This document shows positions 54,156 through 63,098 of a stretch of DNA of 64,000 nucleotides, one piece after another (the stretch's first letter is position 1; each line of letters begins with the position of its first letter). The stretch lies in contig NZ_CAHJXL010000001.1 in the NCBI RefSeq assembly GCF_903645315.1, positions 1,540,001 through 1,604,000 on the forward strand. Reading direction: 5' to 3'. This DNA comes from Victivallis sp. Marseille-Q1083 (GTDB lineage: Bacteria; Verrucomicrobiota; Lentisphaeria; Victivallales; Victivallaceae). Under the pieces are notes generated by a model, which made no database searches, was not told where the DNA came from, and saw only the letters and a program-made list of their open reading frames with translations. The translations under genes were made by a program, and so were the position numbers.

Positions 54156-55604
54156 CAATACTGCTTACTTAATTCTTGAATATTATTGATTTCATGCTAT
54201 ATTATCTTCATAGACAACAGGAGATTCGATATGGCACGAACCAAAGCGCAGTTGGCAGATAATTTTCGCGAGAGTGACTTTTTAACCTTGGCCTCATTGC
54301 TTGGGGTTGTTCCTTTTGAAGCCCTTTGCAATGCACTGACCAAGTGCGGACTTGCGACGCAACGTTACCGCAAACTGCCACTGGAATTGATGGCTTATTA
54401 TGTTATTTGTCTTTCGCTGTATTCAAGCATTTCGTTGCAAGAGGTTTTGCGCTGCATTCTTGAGGGCTTTGACTGGCTGAAGATAAAAATGCCTTGCGGC
54501 GAGATCAAAGGGCGAGGAGGAATTTCACGTGCCAGGAACCGTTTGGGGTACAAGGCAATGCAATGTTTATTCGAGGATGTTTGTAAACCCCTGGCCCAGC
54601 CGGATACCATTGGCGCCTTTTATCGGGGATGGCGTTTGATGGCAATCGACGGCACAACCTTTGATTTACCGGATGAGCAGAGGAATCATGATTTTTTTGG
54701 CCGTCCGCCATGCTCCCGCGGGAAAACCGCATTTCCGCAATTGCGCATGACAACTTTACTTGAAATCGGTACGCGTGCGATTATTGGTGCGGCCCATGGG
54801 CCTTATTCTGAAGGGGAAAATACTCAAGGCAAACGACTTTTGCCGCTCCTGCAAAAGGATATGCTGCTACTTGCTGATCGTGGCTTTGGTTGCTATCCGT
54901 TCTTTTCCGAATGCATCAAAACTGGCGCATCGTTAGTGTTTCGAATCCGCAGCAATATGAAATTTGCAAAAGAAAAAATTCTGCCGGACGGTTCTTTTTT
55001 AAGTACGTTCTATCCTGGCGCGGAACAACGCAAGAAAACCAATGGCATTCCTGTTCGAGTAATTGAATATGCCATCAAAGGCTCCAGCGAAAAATATCGC
55101 TTGATAACCAGTATTTTAAAAGAGGAAGACGCTCCGGCTTCGGAACTTGCGGCTCTCTACCACGAGCGCTGGGAGATCGAATTGGCTTATGATGAATTGA
55201 AGAATCATCTGAAGCAACCAGGAGCCGCCTTGCGAAGCAAAACCCCGGAATTGATTATACAGGAATTGTTTGGATATCTACTTGCGCACTATACGATTCG
55301 CAGCTTAATACATCAAGCCGCACGGAAAAATAAGGTCGATCCAGACCGGCTTTCCTTTATCAATGCGGTACGAATTCTGTGCAGAAAAATCACTGCTGCT
55401 CATTTTCCCCCTCAAACCACAGGAAATTGAGTATATTCGCGAAGCAATCATTCAGGAGATTGCGGCAACAACTGCCTGGTCTTCTCGCGGGATTACACGA
55501 GAACGGGCAGTAAAACGCAAAATCAAAGGATGGAACATCAAGCAGGAGTTTTCATCCAAGACTGCTCCGCATGAATGCTTTATTGATTAAAGTAAGCAGT
55601 ATTG
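54156..55604 (+). mobile_element. IS4-family insertion sequence with 10-bp target duplication
   Basis: 1449 bp with inverted ends CAATACTGCTTACTT (left) and the matching inverted end at 55604. Both flanks carry the same 10 bases, ACGCTAACCT (54146-54155 and 55605-55614), a clean target-site duplication. The last three bases of the target, CCT, are the first three of a second IS1380 copy whose end continues as GAATGTTGC at 55615. The IS4 element thus jumped into the terminus of an older IS1380. Confidence 0.9.
54231..55430 (+). CDS. IS4-family transposase, frameshifted near its C-terminus
   Basis: DDE transposase: A-I-D-G-T-T-F-D-L-P (first Asp), L-L-A-D-R-G-F-G (second Asp) and Y-H-E-R-W-E-I-E-L-A-Y-D-E-L-K (Y-x2-R-W-x2-E motif with catalytic Glu). 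The start at 54231 has AGGAG. The frame stops at 55430, but the conserved tail (E-I-E-Y-I-R-E-A-I-I-Q-E, ending V-K-R-K-I-K-G-W) continues in the next frame to 55590. The shift lies at a TTTTCCCCC run near 55400, consistent with one extra C. The loss of about 55 tail residues may inactivate it, unless the run is slippery or a sequencing error. Confidence 0.88.
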   Translation: MARTKAQLADNFRESDFLTLASLLGVVPFEALCNALTKCGLATQRYRKLPLELMAYYVICLSLYSSISLQEVLRCILEGFDWLKIKMPCGEIKGRGGISRARNRLGYKAMQCLFEDVCKPLAQPDTIGAFYRGWRLMAIDGTTFDLPDEQRNHDFFGRPPCSRGKTAFPQLRMTTLLEIGTRAIIGAAHGPYSEGENTQGKRLLPLLQKDMLLLADRGFGCYPFFSECIKTGASLVFRIRSNMKFAKEKILPDGSFLSTFYPGAEQRKKTNGIPVRVIEYAIKGSSEKYRLITSILKEEDAPASELAALYHERWEIELAYDELKNHLKQPGAALRSKTPELIIQELFGYLLAHYTIRSLIHQAARKNKVDPDRLSFINAVRILCRKITAAHFPPQTTGN

Positions 55605-55611
55605 ACGCTAA

Positions 55612-56770
55612 CCTGAATGTTGCATGAAACTTTCGAATCGTCGAGAAATGTTCAGAAGATTCGGAAGTTTTTATTTTCAGAGTTGAATGTTGTCGTTTTT
55701 CAGTAAATTGAGCATATCCCCCCTTACCCCCGTTATTGTTCTGCAAGCCGGGGACAGCTCTTCAAACGGTCATTCCCAAGCGATGATTTTCGCAGCGATC
55801 AAGCGCAAGATTTCCTGATTTGGACAGGCACTTGAAAGAGCAACATAAATTTTTCTGGTATTCCGTCGAATAATGGCGCCGATTTTCACTAGGTACAATC
55901 GAATGCTTCCGCAGGTTGCCAGAGCAAATTTTGTTCCATTCAAAAGCAACGTTCGAAACCGTTCTATAAGAATGTATGCCAGACTCGAAAGCAGAAGTCG
56001 AAATTGATTTGCCACAAAGTCATGGCAGCTCGTCCGATTCGCAAAAAGATCAAGCTGCTGTTCCTTGATTCGATTCTCCATATCGCCTCTGGCGCTGTAA
56101 ATCTTCTCGTAAAGTTCTTGTCCGTTACCGTCAAGATTGGTGACGATAAAACGATTATTCGGGCCGAGGGAGTTGAATTCCGCTTTGGCAATCACCCGGC
56201 GCGGATACTTCCAAGTTCCCGCCGCATATTCGAACTCGGCGAAAAGTTTTACTTTGTCATGTGTCTTTTCATAAGAGGCTTCCGCTTGATCTTGAAGCTC
56301 CTTTGAGAATTTCAGGAGACGAGAATTCTTTGCCAGTCCGATAATATATTTGACATTGTTTTTATCACACCAGTTCAACATTTTCTGACGGCAAAAACCG
56401 CTGTCACCCCGGAAAATGAGATTGACCTTCGGTCATTTCCTGCGGAGTCGTTTCACCAACAGGGAAAGAATTGTCCGGGAATGTTTGGCTGCATCCATCT
56501 TTGAGGGCCGGAGATATGCGCAAAGTAATTGATCGCCACAGAACACATAGAGCGGAAGAAAGCAGTAATGGTCATAATATCCGTGAAAGAAACGTTTTTC
56601 CTGCATCCCATAGGTGAGACCATCGGTTGCGTCGAAATCAAGGATGAGTTCATGAGGCAGGATGAAACTTTCTACAAAGAACTCGATAACCTTCATGCAA
56701 ATCCACTACCTGGTAATCTCTCTATCGCAAATAGAAAGGAATCGGTATTAAGATTGTACTTGTCCGCCTT
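55612..56770 (-). mobile_element. Decayed IS1380-family copy
   Basis: The terminal repeat CCTGAATGTTGCATGAAACT at 55612 is nearly identical to the right end of the intact copy. The 3' non-coding region and the C-terminal 65 percent of the transposase follow on the minus strand. The other end is not recognisable: similarity fades between about 56700 and 56770. Its terminus is interrupted by the IS4 element. Confidence 0.8.
55770..56770 (-). pseudogene. Broken IS1380 transposase
   Basis: Homologous to residues from about 120 to 440 of the intact transposase at 52332. The frame is broken near 56385-56430, in the sequence after F-R-G-D-S-G-F-C, and again near 56690, where a 2-base deletion lies before E-F-F-V-E-S-F. 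The 5' third is missing or unrecognisable. Cannot make an active enzyme. Confidence 0.85.
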
Positions 56771-56896
56771 GGATGAATGATCCCCTGCATTTGATCTGTT
56801 ACCGCTTGGACGATTAACACGGTTTCTTTTACATCCTTGCGCCGCCCGTCTGCCGAGCCGCATCCGGTACGGCCCGGCAGTTGCTTTTTGGAAAAA

Positions 56897-57326
56897 TCAA
56901 TCAGGCCGTTTGGCGCCGAATTTGACTCGATACCTGGTCGGCGTTTCGCCGATTGCCGTCTTGAAACGACGGCTGAAATGAAAGACGTCGCTGTAATCGA
57001 GTTGCCGGTGTCCGGTCGAGCCAGTCTGGAAAATCATACAGTCTGAACGTATCTACCGAAACCCACGGTCAGGCGGAAATGCGGCCGCAGACTGACGTCG
57101 GGCAGCCCGGAAATATTTTCGAAACGATGCAACCGGCCGGCACCAGACGGAGCTCGCCGTGGCGAAACAATTGCGGACTGCGGCCGGGAGCTGTCCGCCG
57201 GAATACCGCTCCGGGACCCAACGGAAGATTCCGCATATTGAATGACATATTCCGGCAGCCGGTCGAAAAATCGCTTTGAATTGAAGTAGGGGCGCCGCCG
57301 ATGAATTCGAAATAGGGATTCAGCAA
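56897..57326 (-). pseudogene. Relict AraC-family regulator
   Basis: The minus strand at 56897-57013 encodes L-D-Y-S-D-V-F-H-F-S-R-R-F-K-T-A-I-G-E-T-P-T, the end of an AraC double helix-turn-helix, up to a stop. Upstream (57069-57326) a frame beginning N-P-Y-F-E-F-I-G-G with F-R-H-G-E-L-R-L-V-P-A-G may be the matching sensor N-terminus. The middle is missing. 56771-56896 shows nothing else. Confidence 0.5.
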
Positions 57327-57335
57327 AAGTTTTCT

Positions 57336-58211
57336 TTATGATGAAAATTTCCGATAGGCCCGGGGCGTAATGCCGCGCCGGGCGCGGAACAGCCGGTTGA
57401 AGTTCGAGAGGTTGCGGAAACCGGCCTCCAGCGCAATGGCGGAAATACTGCCGGCGGTGTCCTGCAGGAGTTTTTCCGCATAACCCAGCCGCAATTCGAG
57501 CAGATAATCCGTAACGTTGACCCGCACGGTCCGACGGAAAAAGCGGCGGAAACTTTCCGGTTCCATGCCGGTTGCCATGGCGACGTCCGCCAGTGTGATC
57601 TTTTCCCGGAAATGGCGCTGGAGAAAACGGATGGCTCGCTCGATTTGTTCGCCGCCGTCATCCGGCCGCAGCCCGACCGGGTTGCCGGACGATGGCAGCA
57701 CCTCACGGGGGAATACTGCCAGCCGGAGCAGCAGATCGAAAAAGCAGAGCAGGCGCTTGCCGCCGGAAAGTCCGGCGAGTTGGTCGAAATCAGCCTGGAA
57801 AGCGGGATTGTTCCGGAATAAAACGCCGGTTGCCGCCTCCTGCCGCAATCTGGACAGGACCGCGAATTCCGGCAGTGCCGACAGTCCGCCGTCGCAGAGA
57901 TTGTTGCCGAATTTCAAAACACGTGTTTCAGAACACTGTTCCGATGCCGCCGGGCCCGGTGTCGAGGCATACAGATGCGGCACATTGCCGCCGATCAACG
58001 CCAGATCGCCCGGCCGAAAGGCGGTGAGCGTCGAACCGATCAATACCCGCCCGGAACCGGAGACGATGAAGGTCAATTCCAGTTCGGGGTGATAGTGATA
58101 ATTGCATGCCAGCACTTTGCCTTTCGAGGTTTCCAGCACGAAGCTGGAAGTGTCGGTATGCGGAACCTTTTCCAACCGCAACGGATGGTTACTTTTGCCG
58201 GATCGTATCAT
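57336..58211 (-). CDS. AraC-family transcriptional regulator
   Basis: 291 residues: cupin sensor domain (N-Y-H-Y-H-P-E-L-E-L-T-F-I-V-S-G, then F-R-P-G-D-L-A-L-I-G) and C-terminal helix-turn-helix pair (I-T-L-A-D-V-A-M-A-T-G and A-L-E-A-G-F-R-N-L-S-N-F-N-R-L-F). The start at 58211 has AAAAGGC nine bases upstream. It is divergent from the sugar-kinase relict and lyxose isomerase locus, which it probably once controlled. Confidence 0.9.
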   Translation of the reverse strand: MIRSGKSNHPLRLEKVPHTDTSSFVLETSKGKVLACNYHYHPELELTFIVSGSGRVLIGSTLTAFRPGDLALIGGNVPHLYASTPGPAASEQCSETRVLKFGNNLCDGGLSALPEFAVLSRLRQEAATGVLFRNNPAFQADFDQLAGLSGGKRLLCFFDLLLRLAVFPREVLPSSGNPVGLRPDDGGEQIERAIRFLQRHFREKITLADVAMATGMEPESFRRFFRRTVRVNVTDYLLELRLGYAEKLLQDTAGSISAIALEAGFRNLSNFNRLFRARRGITPRAYRKFSS

Positions 58212-58269
58212 TTTATTGCCTTTTTGCAGCAGTTTTGCCGGAAAAATCATTTTATATTATACTATAACA

Positions 58270-58590
58270 TGCAAAAAGGTTTTTTGATAAAAATCATGAC
58301 GGAGGGATTCACAGCGGCGGAATTTTTTGCTATGACGAACGCGGTGAATCTTCCCGTTTTCCGGGCGGCATTTCTGGAGGGCCTGTCGCTGCCGTCGCCG
58401 GGTACGTTCTCCCATGATCTCGACTGGGGGCATTGCTGCGGAATGTACTGCCGGAAACCGATTTTTTCTGCCCGAGCCTGGAGGAGATCCGCTTTATGCT
58501 GAAAGCGCCGGATTGGCCGGCAGCATTGCCGCCCGGGATGCGCTGTCGGGCATCCCAAAACTGGCTGAACTGATTGAACCATCAAGGAGA
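58270..58590 (+). pseudogene. Relict PfkB-family sugar kinase
   Basis: An in-frame start region of M-T-E-G-F-T-A-A-E-F-F leads to L-P-S-P-G-T-F-S-H-D-L-D-W-G. After a frameshift near 58430 it gives L-R-N-V-L-P-E-T-D-F-F-C-P-S-L-E-E-I-R-F-M-L, the mid-region of PfkB kinases (D-x-x-x-P-S-x-E-E). The ATP-site half is missing. It lies directly before the intact isomerase gene. Confidence 0.55.
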
Positions 58591-58596
58591 TGACAG

Positions 58597-59268
58597 ATGA
58601 AACGTTCGGAGATCAACCGGGAGATTCGTGCCGCGGAGGCATTTTTCTCTTCACTGGGATTCCAATTGCCGAAATTTGCCTTCTGGACGCCGGAAGAGTG
58701 GGCGGGACATGGTCCGGAAATCCGTGAAATTTACGACTGCAACCTGGGGTGGGATGTCACCGATTTCGGCCGGGGTGATTTTCGCCGGGCCGGTTTGCTG
58801 CTGTTTACGATTCGGAACGGCGTGGCCGGTTCGACGCGATATCCCAAAGCTTACGCCGAAAAGATCATGATTTCGCGCTCTGAACAGAAAACCCTGATGC
58901 ACTGCCACGAGAAGAAGTGCGAGGATATCATCAATCGCGGCGGCGGCAAGTTGGTCTTCGAACTCTACAACCGGAAGTCCCCCGGAGAGCGGGAACTGGC
59001 CGATACCCCGGTGGAGCTGGTCCGGGACGGCGAGCGGATCATCGTCCAACCGGGGGCAAAACTGGTGCTGTCGCCGGGGGAAAGCATCACGCTGACGCCG
59101 AATCTCTTTCATGCCTTTTATGCCGAGAAGGGGGCGGATGTCATGATCGGTGAAGTCTCTTCGGTCAATGACGACCGTGCCGACAACGTGTTTTACCAGC
59201 CGCAGCGCCGTTTCCCGCTCATCGAAGAGGATGAACCGCCGTATCGGAAAATGGTCGGTGATTATTGA
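58597..59268 (+). CDS. D-lyxose/D-mannose-type ketol-isomerase (cupin)
   Basis: Interconverts D-lyxose and D-xylulose (or mannose and fructose). 223 residues of cupin fold. The metal ligands are in H-C-H-E-K-K-C-E-D-I-I-N-R-G-G-G (two His and Glu), with a fourth His in N-L-F-H-A-F-Y. The opening M-K-R-S-E-I-N-R-E-I and F-A-F-W-T-P-E-E-W match the D-lyxose isomerase family. Strong AAGGAG ribosome site. The gene is intact although its neighbours on both sides are fragments. Confidence 0.9.
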   Translation: MKRSEINREIRAAEAFFSSLGFQLPKFAFWTPEEWAGHGPEIREIYDCNLGWDVTDFGRGDFRRAGLLLFTIRNGVAGSTRYPKAYAEKIMISRSEQKTLMHCHEKKCEDIINRGGGKLVFELYNRKSPGERELADTPVELVRDGERIIVQPGAKLVLSPGESITLTPNLFHAFYAEKGADVMIGEVSSVNDDRADNVFYQPQRRFPLIEEDEPPYRKMVGDY

Positions 59269-59349
59269 CGGAAGCGATTTCAACTCCGGCTGAAGAACGC
59301 AGAACGGTAATTCCGTTCATAAAATCAATAAAGTCATCCATTTCGTTTT

Positions 59350-59503
59350 CAGATGATCGCTTCCGGCAGCGGTGGCCGCCTTCTGGCACGGCCGCCGGGA
59401 GATGTGCTGCTGGTTCAGCGTCGCCTATCGAAAACCGGAAGAGGCGATGCGCCGGACGATGGCGGATAAGATCCGGTTGTTCGGTTCCGTCCGGAAGGGG
59501 TGA
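59350..59503 (+). pseudogene. C-terminal fragment of an unrecognised gene
   Basis: A coding-like frame reads A-F-W-H-G-R-R-E-M-C-C-W-F-S-V-A-Y-R-K-P-E-E-A and ends in K-I-R-L-F-G-S-V-R-K-G-stop two bases before the next relict starts. No start is present. The family is not identified. Confidence 0.3.
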
Positions 59504-59505
59504 AC

Positions 59506-59845
59506 ATGAATGCCGCATTCCGGAATGCGTTGCCGTTTCTGGCGACGTCGGAGCAACTCTGTTATGCCAGACTTTCGACTTTGCAGGAGGGCAACGGCCG
59601 CGGCCTGCGGATTGTCGAAATCTGTAACGGGAGCGGCCTGCAGTTCACCGTGACGTCCGACCGGGCGATGAATATCGTGGAATGTTCTTTCCTCGGCATT
59701 CCGTTTGCGTTCCGGAAGCCGGGCGGCCGGCCTGGCCGATTGGCACCGATTTCCCGCCCCGCTGGCCGGTTTTCAGGAACACTGTTTCCTGCACGATCTC
59801 CCGGGTGGCCGGGAGGGCATGGCGGCAATGCGGGCGGACAATCGC
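59506..59845 (+). pseudogene. Truncated aldose-epimerase-like gene (DUF4432-like)
   Basis: ATG at 59506, then R-L-S-T-L-Q-E-G-N-G-R-G-L-R-I-V-E-I-C-N-G-S-G-L and F-T-V-T-S-D-R-A-M-N-I-V, the N-terminal pattern of DUF4432 galactose-mutarotase-like proteins. Frame is lost after G-I-P-F-A-F-R (about 59710) and the remaining 200 or so residues are absent; the sequence runs into the opposing DUF2062 gene. Part of the decayed lyxose locus. Confidence 0.6.
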
Positions 59846-60357
59846 TATGTTCTCGGCTGACGCCGGTTTTTCCGCCGGCGGCGCAGCCGGCGGTATCCGG
59901 CGACCAGATGATAAGTCGCGTAGTATCCAGCGACGGCGAAAATGACGGCGAGGAACAGACCGCCGGCGAAAAACGGCAGCAGGATTTCCAGACCGAGCTG
60001 CCAGAAATTTTCCAATGTCGGCGTGGCGAGGAAGGCGGTGATATGCTGTTTGAACAGGGCATACGACAACGGCCGGAACAACAGATAACTGCCGAGCCAG
60101 CACTGCAGTGGATAGAGGACAAGCATCGTCGCATAATTGGTCGCCATCGTTCCGACGAAGGCCAGTACTTTGGAGGCGCGGAACACGAAGGCCAGCGGCA
60201 GCGCGACGATCGTCTGCAGGCCGACCGGCATCAAAAAGGCGACGAAGAGGCCGACGGCCATGCCGCGGGCCAGATAGGACGGCGTCCCGTTCAGGCGGAC
60301 CATCCGGTAGTAATAATACCGAAGGGTCCGTCGATAATTTAGTTTGCAGCGCCGCAT
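59845..60357 (-). CDS. DUF2062 family membrane protein
   Basis: 170 residues with a basic N-terminus (R-R-T-L-R-Y-Y-Y-Y-R-M-V-R-L), then the DUF2062 pattern G-x-P-x-x-L-A-R-G-M-A-V-G-L-F-V-A-F-L-M-P-V-G and three to four hydrophobic helices. A basic tail ends it. Function unknown; some homologues are fused to glycosyltransferases. Single gene, 19 bases downstream of the SLC13 permease, so probably in its operon. Confidence 0.82.
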   Translation of the reverse strand: MRRCKLNYRRTLRYYYYRMVRLNGTPSYLARGMAVGLFVAFLMPVGLQTIVALPLAFVFRASKVLAFVGTMATNYATMLVLYPLQCWLGSYLLFRPLSYALFKQHITAFLATPTLENFWQLGLEILLPFFAGGLFLAVIFAVAGYYATYHLVAGYRRLRRRRKNRRQPRT

Positions 60358-60376
60358 GGATGATTGCTCCGGACGG

Positions 60377-61687
60377 TCAGATCAGATAGCGCAGATACAA
60401 ATAAACGGACGACACTGCCGTGCTGACCAGCATCAGCGGAAAACCGTACCGGCTGAATTCCGCAAACGAAATTTTGTAGCCGTTTTTCCGGGCCACCTGG
60501 CTGACGACGACATTGGCCGACGCGCCGATCAGCGTACCGTTGCCGCCGAGGCAGGCGCCGAGCGCCAGCGACCAGAACAGCGGCTGGCCGACTGCCCGGG
60601 AAATCTCTTCACTGCCCTCCAGACCCATCTGGCCGGCGAAGGTCGGGATGATCGAGTTGATCAGCGGGATCATCGCGATGACCAGCGGAATGTTGTCGAC
60701 GACCGATGACAGCAGCGCACTGCCCCAGAGGATGATCATCATCGTCAGCGCGAAATTGCCCTGGGTCAATTTGACCATTTCGGCGCCGAGCAGCGAAAAG
60801 GCGTGATTGAGCTCCAGGGCGCCGACCATCATGAACAGCCCGCAGAAAAAGATGATGGTGCTCCATTCGACTTTTTCCAGCATATGGGAAAAATCCACCC
60901 GGCAGACCAGCAGCATGATGCAGGCGCCGCACATCGCGGTCAGGCCCGGTTCGATGCCGATCCAGCGGCCGCAGAAAAAGGCCAGCAGCACGCCGGCAAA
61001 GACGATCAGCGAACGTTTCAGCCGTTTGACGTCGAGGATGGCCCGCCGCGGTTCGGTCAGCGACACCAAGTGGATTGCCGCCGGGTTGCTCTTCAGCTTC
61101 CGGCGCATGCCGAATACGACGAGGCCGACGGTCACCAGGGCGATGACCAGCACCACCGGCGTCAGATTGAGCAGGAAGTCGTTGAAGCTTAAATTGCAAC
61201 TGGCGCCGATCAGGATGTTCGGCGGGTCGCCGATCAGCGTGGCGGTGCCGCCGATGTTGGAAAAAATCGCTTCCATGATCAGGATCGGCACCGTCGGCAA
61301 GCCGAGCAGTTGGGTGATCAGGATAGTCACCGGCGCCATCAGGATGACGGTGGTCACATTGTCCATGAAGGCGGAAATAAAGGCGGTGGCCAGCATGAAT
61401 TCCACCGCGATCAGGACGCCGTTGCCTTTGGTTTGCCGGGCGATCTGCACGGCGACCCATTCGAAAACGCCGGTGGTGGCCATCAGATTGACGATGATCA
61501 TCATGCCGACCAGCAGTCCCAGCACATTCAAATCGATTTTGGCCAGCATGTCCGGAAAGCCGGCGACACCGCAGATGACCATTGCCCCGGCGCCGAGGAT
61601 GGCGGCGATGGCTTTGTCCACTTTTTCCGAAGCGATCAGGATATAGGTCGCCGCGAAAATGATTGCTCCAAGCGTCAATGTCAACAT
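60377..61687 (-). CDS. ArsB/NhaD/SLC13-type ion transporter permease
   Basis: Inner-membrane transporter of 436 residues, about 11 helices in two similar halves. Each half has the ion-transporter re-entrant motif: A-F-M-D-N-V-T-T-V and G-G-T-A-T-L-I-G-D-P-P-N in the first, S-S-V-V-D-N-I-P-L-V and G-G-N-G-T-L-I-G-A-S-A-N in the second. These are typical of the ArsB/NhaD and P-protein group of anion or Na+/H+ carriers. The start at 61687 has GAGGAAAC eight bases upstream. It follows the EIIA-CBS gene by 16 bases; the two are presumably coupled. Confidence 0.9.
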   Translation of the reverse strand: MLTLTLGAIIFAATYILIASEKVDKAIAAILGAGAMVICGVAGFPDMLAKIDLNVLGLLVGMMIIVNLMATTGVFEWVAVQIARQTKGNGVLIAVEFMLATAFISAFMDNVTTVILMAPVTILITQLLGLPTVPILIMEAIFSNIGGTATLIGDPPNILIGASCNLSFNDFLLNLTPVVLVIALVTVGLVVFGMRRKLKSNPAAIHLVSLTEPRRAILDVKRLKRSLIVFAGVLLAFFCGRWIGIEPGLTAMCGACIMLLVCRVDFSHMLEKVEWSTIIFFCGLFMMVGALELNHAFSLLGAEMVKLTQGNFALTMMIILWGSALLSSVVDNIPLVIAMIPLINSIIPTFAGQMGLEGSEEISRAVGQPLFWSLALGACLGGNGTLIGASANVVVSQVARKNGYKISFAEFSRYGFPLMLVSTAVSSVYLYLRYLI

Positions 61688-61703
61688 ATGAAGTTTCCTC
61701 TTC

Positions 61704-62615
61704 TCATAAACTGATGATGCGTTCCAGCAGCAATGCCTGATCGATGATGCCCAGCAGTTCATCCTGACGGTCGACGACATAAATCTGGTGGTATTTCAAA
61801 ACGGATATCGCGAAAACCACTTCGATCAACGTGGCGTCCGGCGGATAAAGACAGATTCTGCTGCTCATGACGTCGCCGGTTTTGGCGTCGGCTTCGACGC
61901 TGAAATATTTTTCAAACGGATCGAAAAAACGGATGAAGCCGACGCTTTTCAACTGGCTGAAAAAATCCGGAATGCCGAGCTTGAACAATTCCGTACAGGC
62001 CAGTTCGCCGACGACATGTTTGTTGTCCAGCACCGGCAGTACCTCAAGGTGCCAGTGCGCCATCAGACCGGTCACCTGCCGCAGCGGCAGATCCGGCGTC
62101 GCCCAGTGGCGGCAGGGCGCCATGATGTCGCCGGCGATTACCGCCTGCTGATAATCGATGTTCAGCCGGGACAGCCGTTCGACGATTTCCTCCGGCTGTC
62201 TGGCCCGCAGCAGCGGCTCCAGCAGGTGCGGCATTCTGGCGTAGGCGGCGAAATGAGCGATGAATTTCAAGCCGCGCATCGGCTGGTCGTCCGGAATCAG
62301 CAGCAGACAGGCGATCCGGATCGGTTTCCGATCCGGCGTTTCACATTCCAGCGGCGTCCGCAAGGTGGCGATGACGACCGCCAGCTCCTGCAGGCCGGCG
62401 ATGCGGGCATGCGGCAGAATGACGCCGTTGCCGAGCGTGGTGGGAGCCTGGTGCTCCCGCTGCCGTACCGCGTCCAGCAATATGGCGGCTTTCTGGCCTT
62501 TCAATTGCGGCAATTCAATTGCTTTGTCGACCAGTTGTTTGAACAGAGCCGTCTTGTCGGCGGCCTCGATCCGCGTCAGGATATTGGCGCCGGATAATTG
62601 ATTGGCATTGCTCAT
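61704..62615 (-). CDS. PTS EIIA (fructose/nitrogen type) fused to a CBS-domain pair
   Basis: 303 residues. Residues about 10-150 are a type-2 EIIA domain with the phosphorylatable His in N-G-V-I-L-P-H-A-R-I. Residues about 165-300 are two CBS repeats (I-M-A-P, V-L-P-V-L-D, then V-M-S-S and I-Y-V-V-D-R-Q-D-E-L-L-G-I-I-D). No EIIB or EIIC is nearby, so it is likely regulatory: phosphorylation state and adenine-nucleotide binding by the CBS pair could gate the adjoining permease. AAGGAAG ribosome site before 62615. Confidence 0.87.
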   Translation of the reverse strand: MSNANQLSGANILTRIEAADKTALFKQLVDKAIELPQLKGQKAAILLDAVRQREHQAPTTLGNGVILPHARIAGLQELAVVIATLRTPLECETPDRKPIRIACLLLIPDDQPMRGLKFIAHFAAYARMPHLLEPLLRARQPEEIVERLSRLNIDYQQAVIAGDIMAPCRHWATPDLPLRQVTGLMAHWHLEVLPVLDNKHVVGELACTELFKLGIPDFFSQLKSVGFIRFFDPFEKYFSVEADAKTGDVMSSRICLYPPDATLIEVVFAISVLKYHQIYVVDRQDELLGIIDQALLLERIISL

Positions 62616-62699
62616 CGAAGAACTTCCTTATTCCTGATTTCATAAATTCAAATCTGAATTCATCAGGCACACCGGCGAAAAAACTTGCTCGCCGGTATG

Positions 62700-63098
62700 T
62701 CATGCGGCCCGGTTCAACTTGAACAATGGCGGCGCTCGGCCGCCCCCGGCATCCTCGACGAAATCAGGCCGCCGGACGATTGCCGGGAAATGATCGAATG
62801 CCCCGGCGCCCGGCTGAAAAATGGGTTCCGGCTGCGGAGGAAGGGCGGTGGCCGGGAACAGCCCGTGGCCGGCGGAATCGGAAAACGGCCGTCGATCGCA
62901 GACCAGGCCGTGCGGAATTTCCAGCCGGCAGTCAAACCTGACCGGCAGCCGGGAATGAGCCGGGAAGCGGCCGGACAGGTTTTCCGGAGTAGGTACGATG
63001 ATCGGCAGTTGACGGTCGGTCGGAAACAGCACTGCCGCGCCGACTGCCGTCAGCAGCACAGTCAAAAAAGACGCAATGATGTACCCGACTTTTTTCAT
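62700..63098 (-). CDS. Unrecognised small membrane-anchored protein
   Basis: 132 residues: one N-terminal helix (V-G-Y-I-I-A-S-F-L-T-V-L-L-T-A-V-G-A-A-V) and a Pro-rich exported part with no motif I know. The start at 63098 has a strong GGAAGG site. The lack of hydrophobic core in the C-terminal half raises doubt that the whole frame is functional; a frameshifted relict is possible. Confidence 0.5.
   Translation of the reverse strand: MKKVGYIIASFLTVLLTAVGAAVLFPTDRQLPIIVPTPENLSGRFPAHSRLPVRFDCRLEIPHGLVCDRRPFSDSAGHGLFPATALPPQPEPIFQPGAGAFDHFPAIVRRPDFVEDAGGGRAPPLFKLNRAA

Noticed and set aside
59682-60103. Alternative small frames around 59.7-60.1 kb
   Set aside because: They are shadows of the DUF2062 gene and of the epimerase relict.
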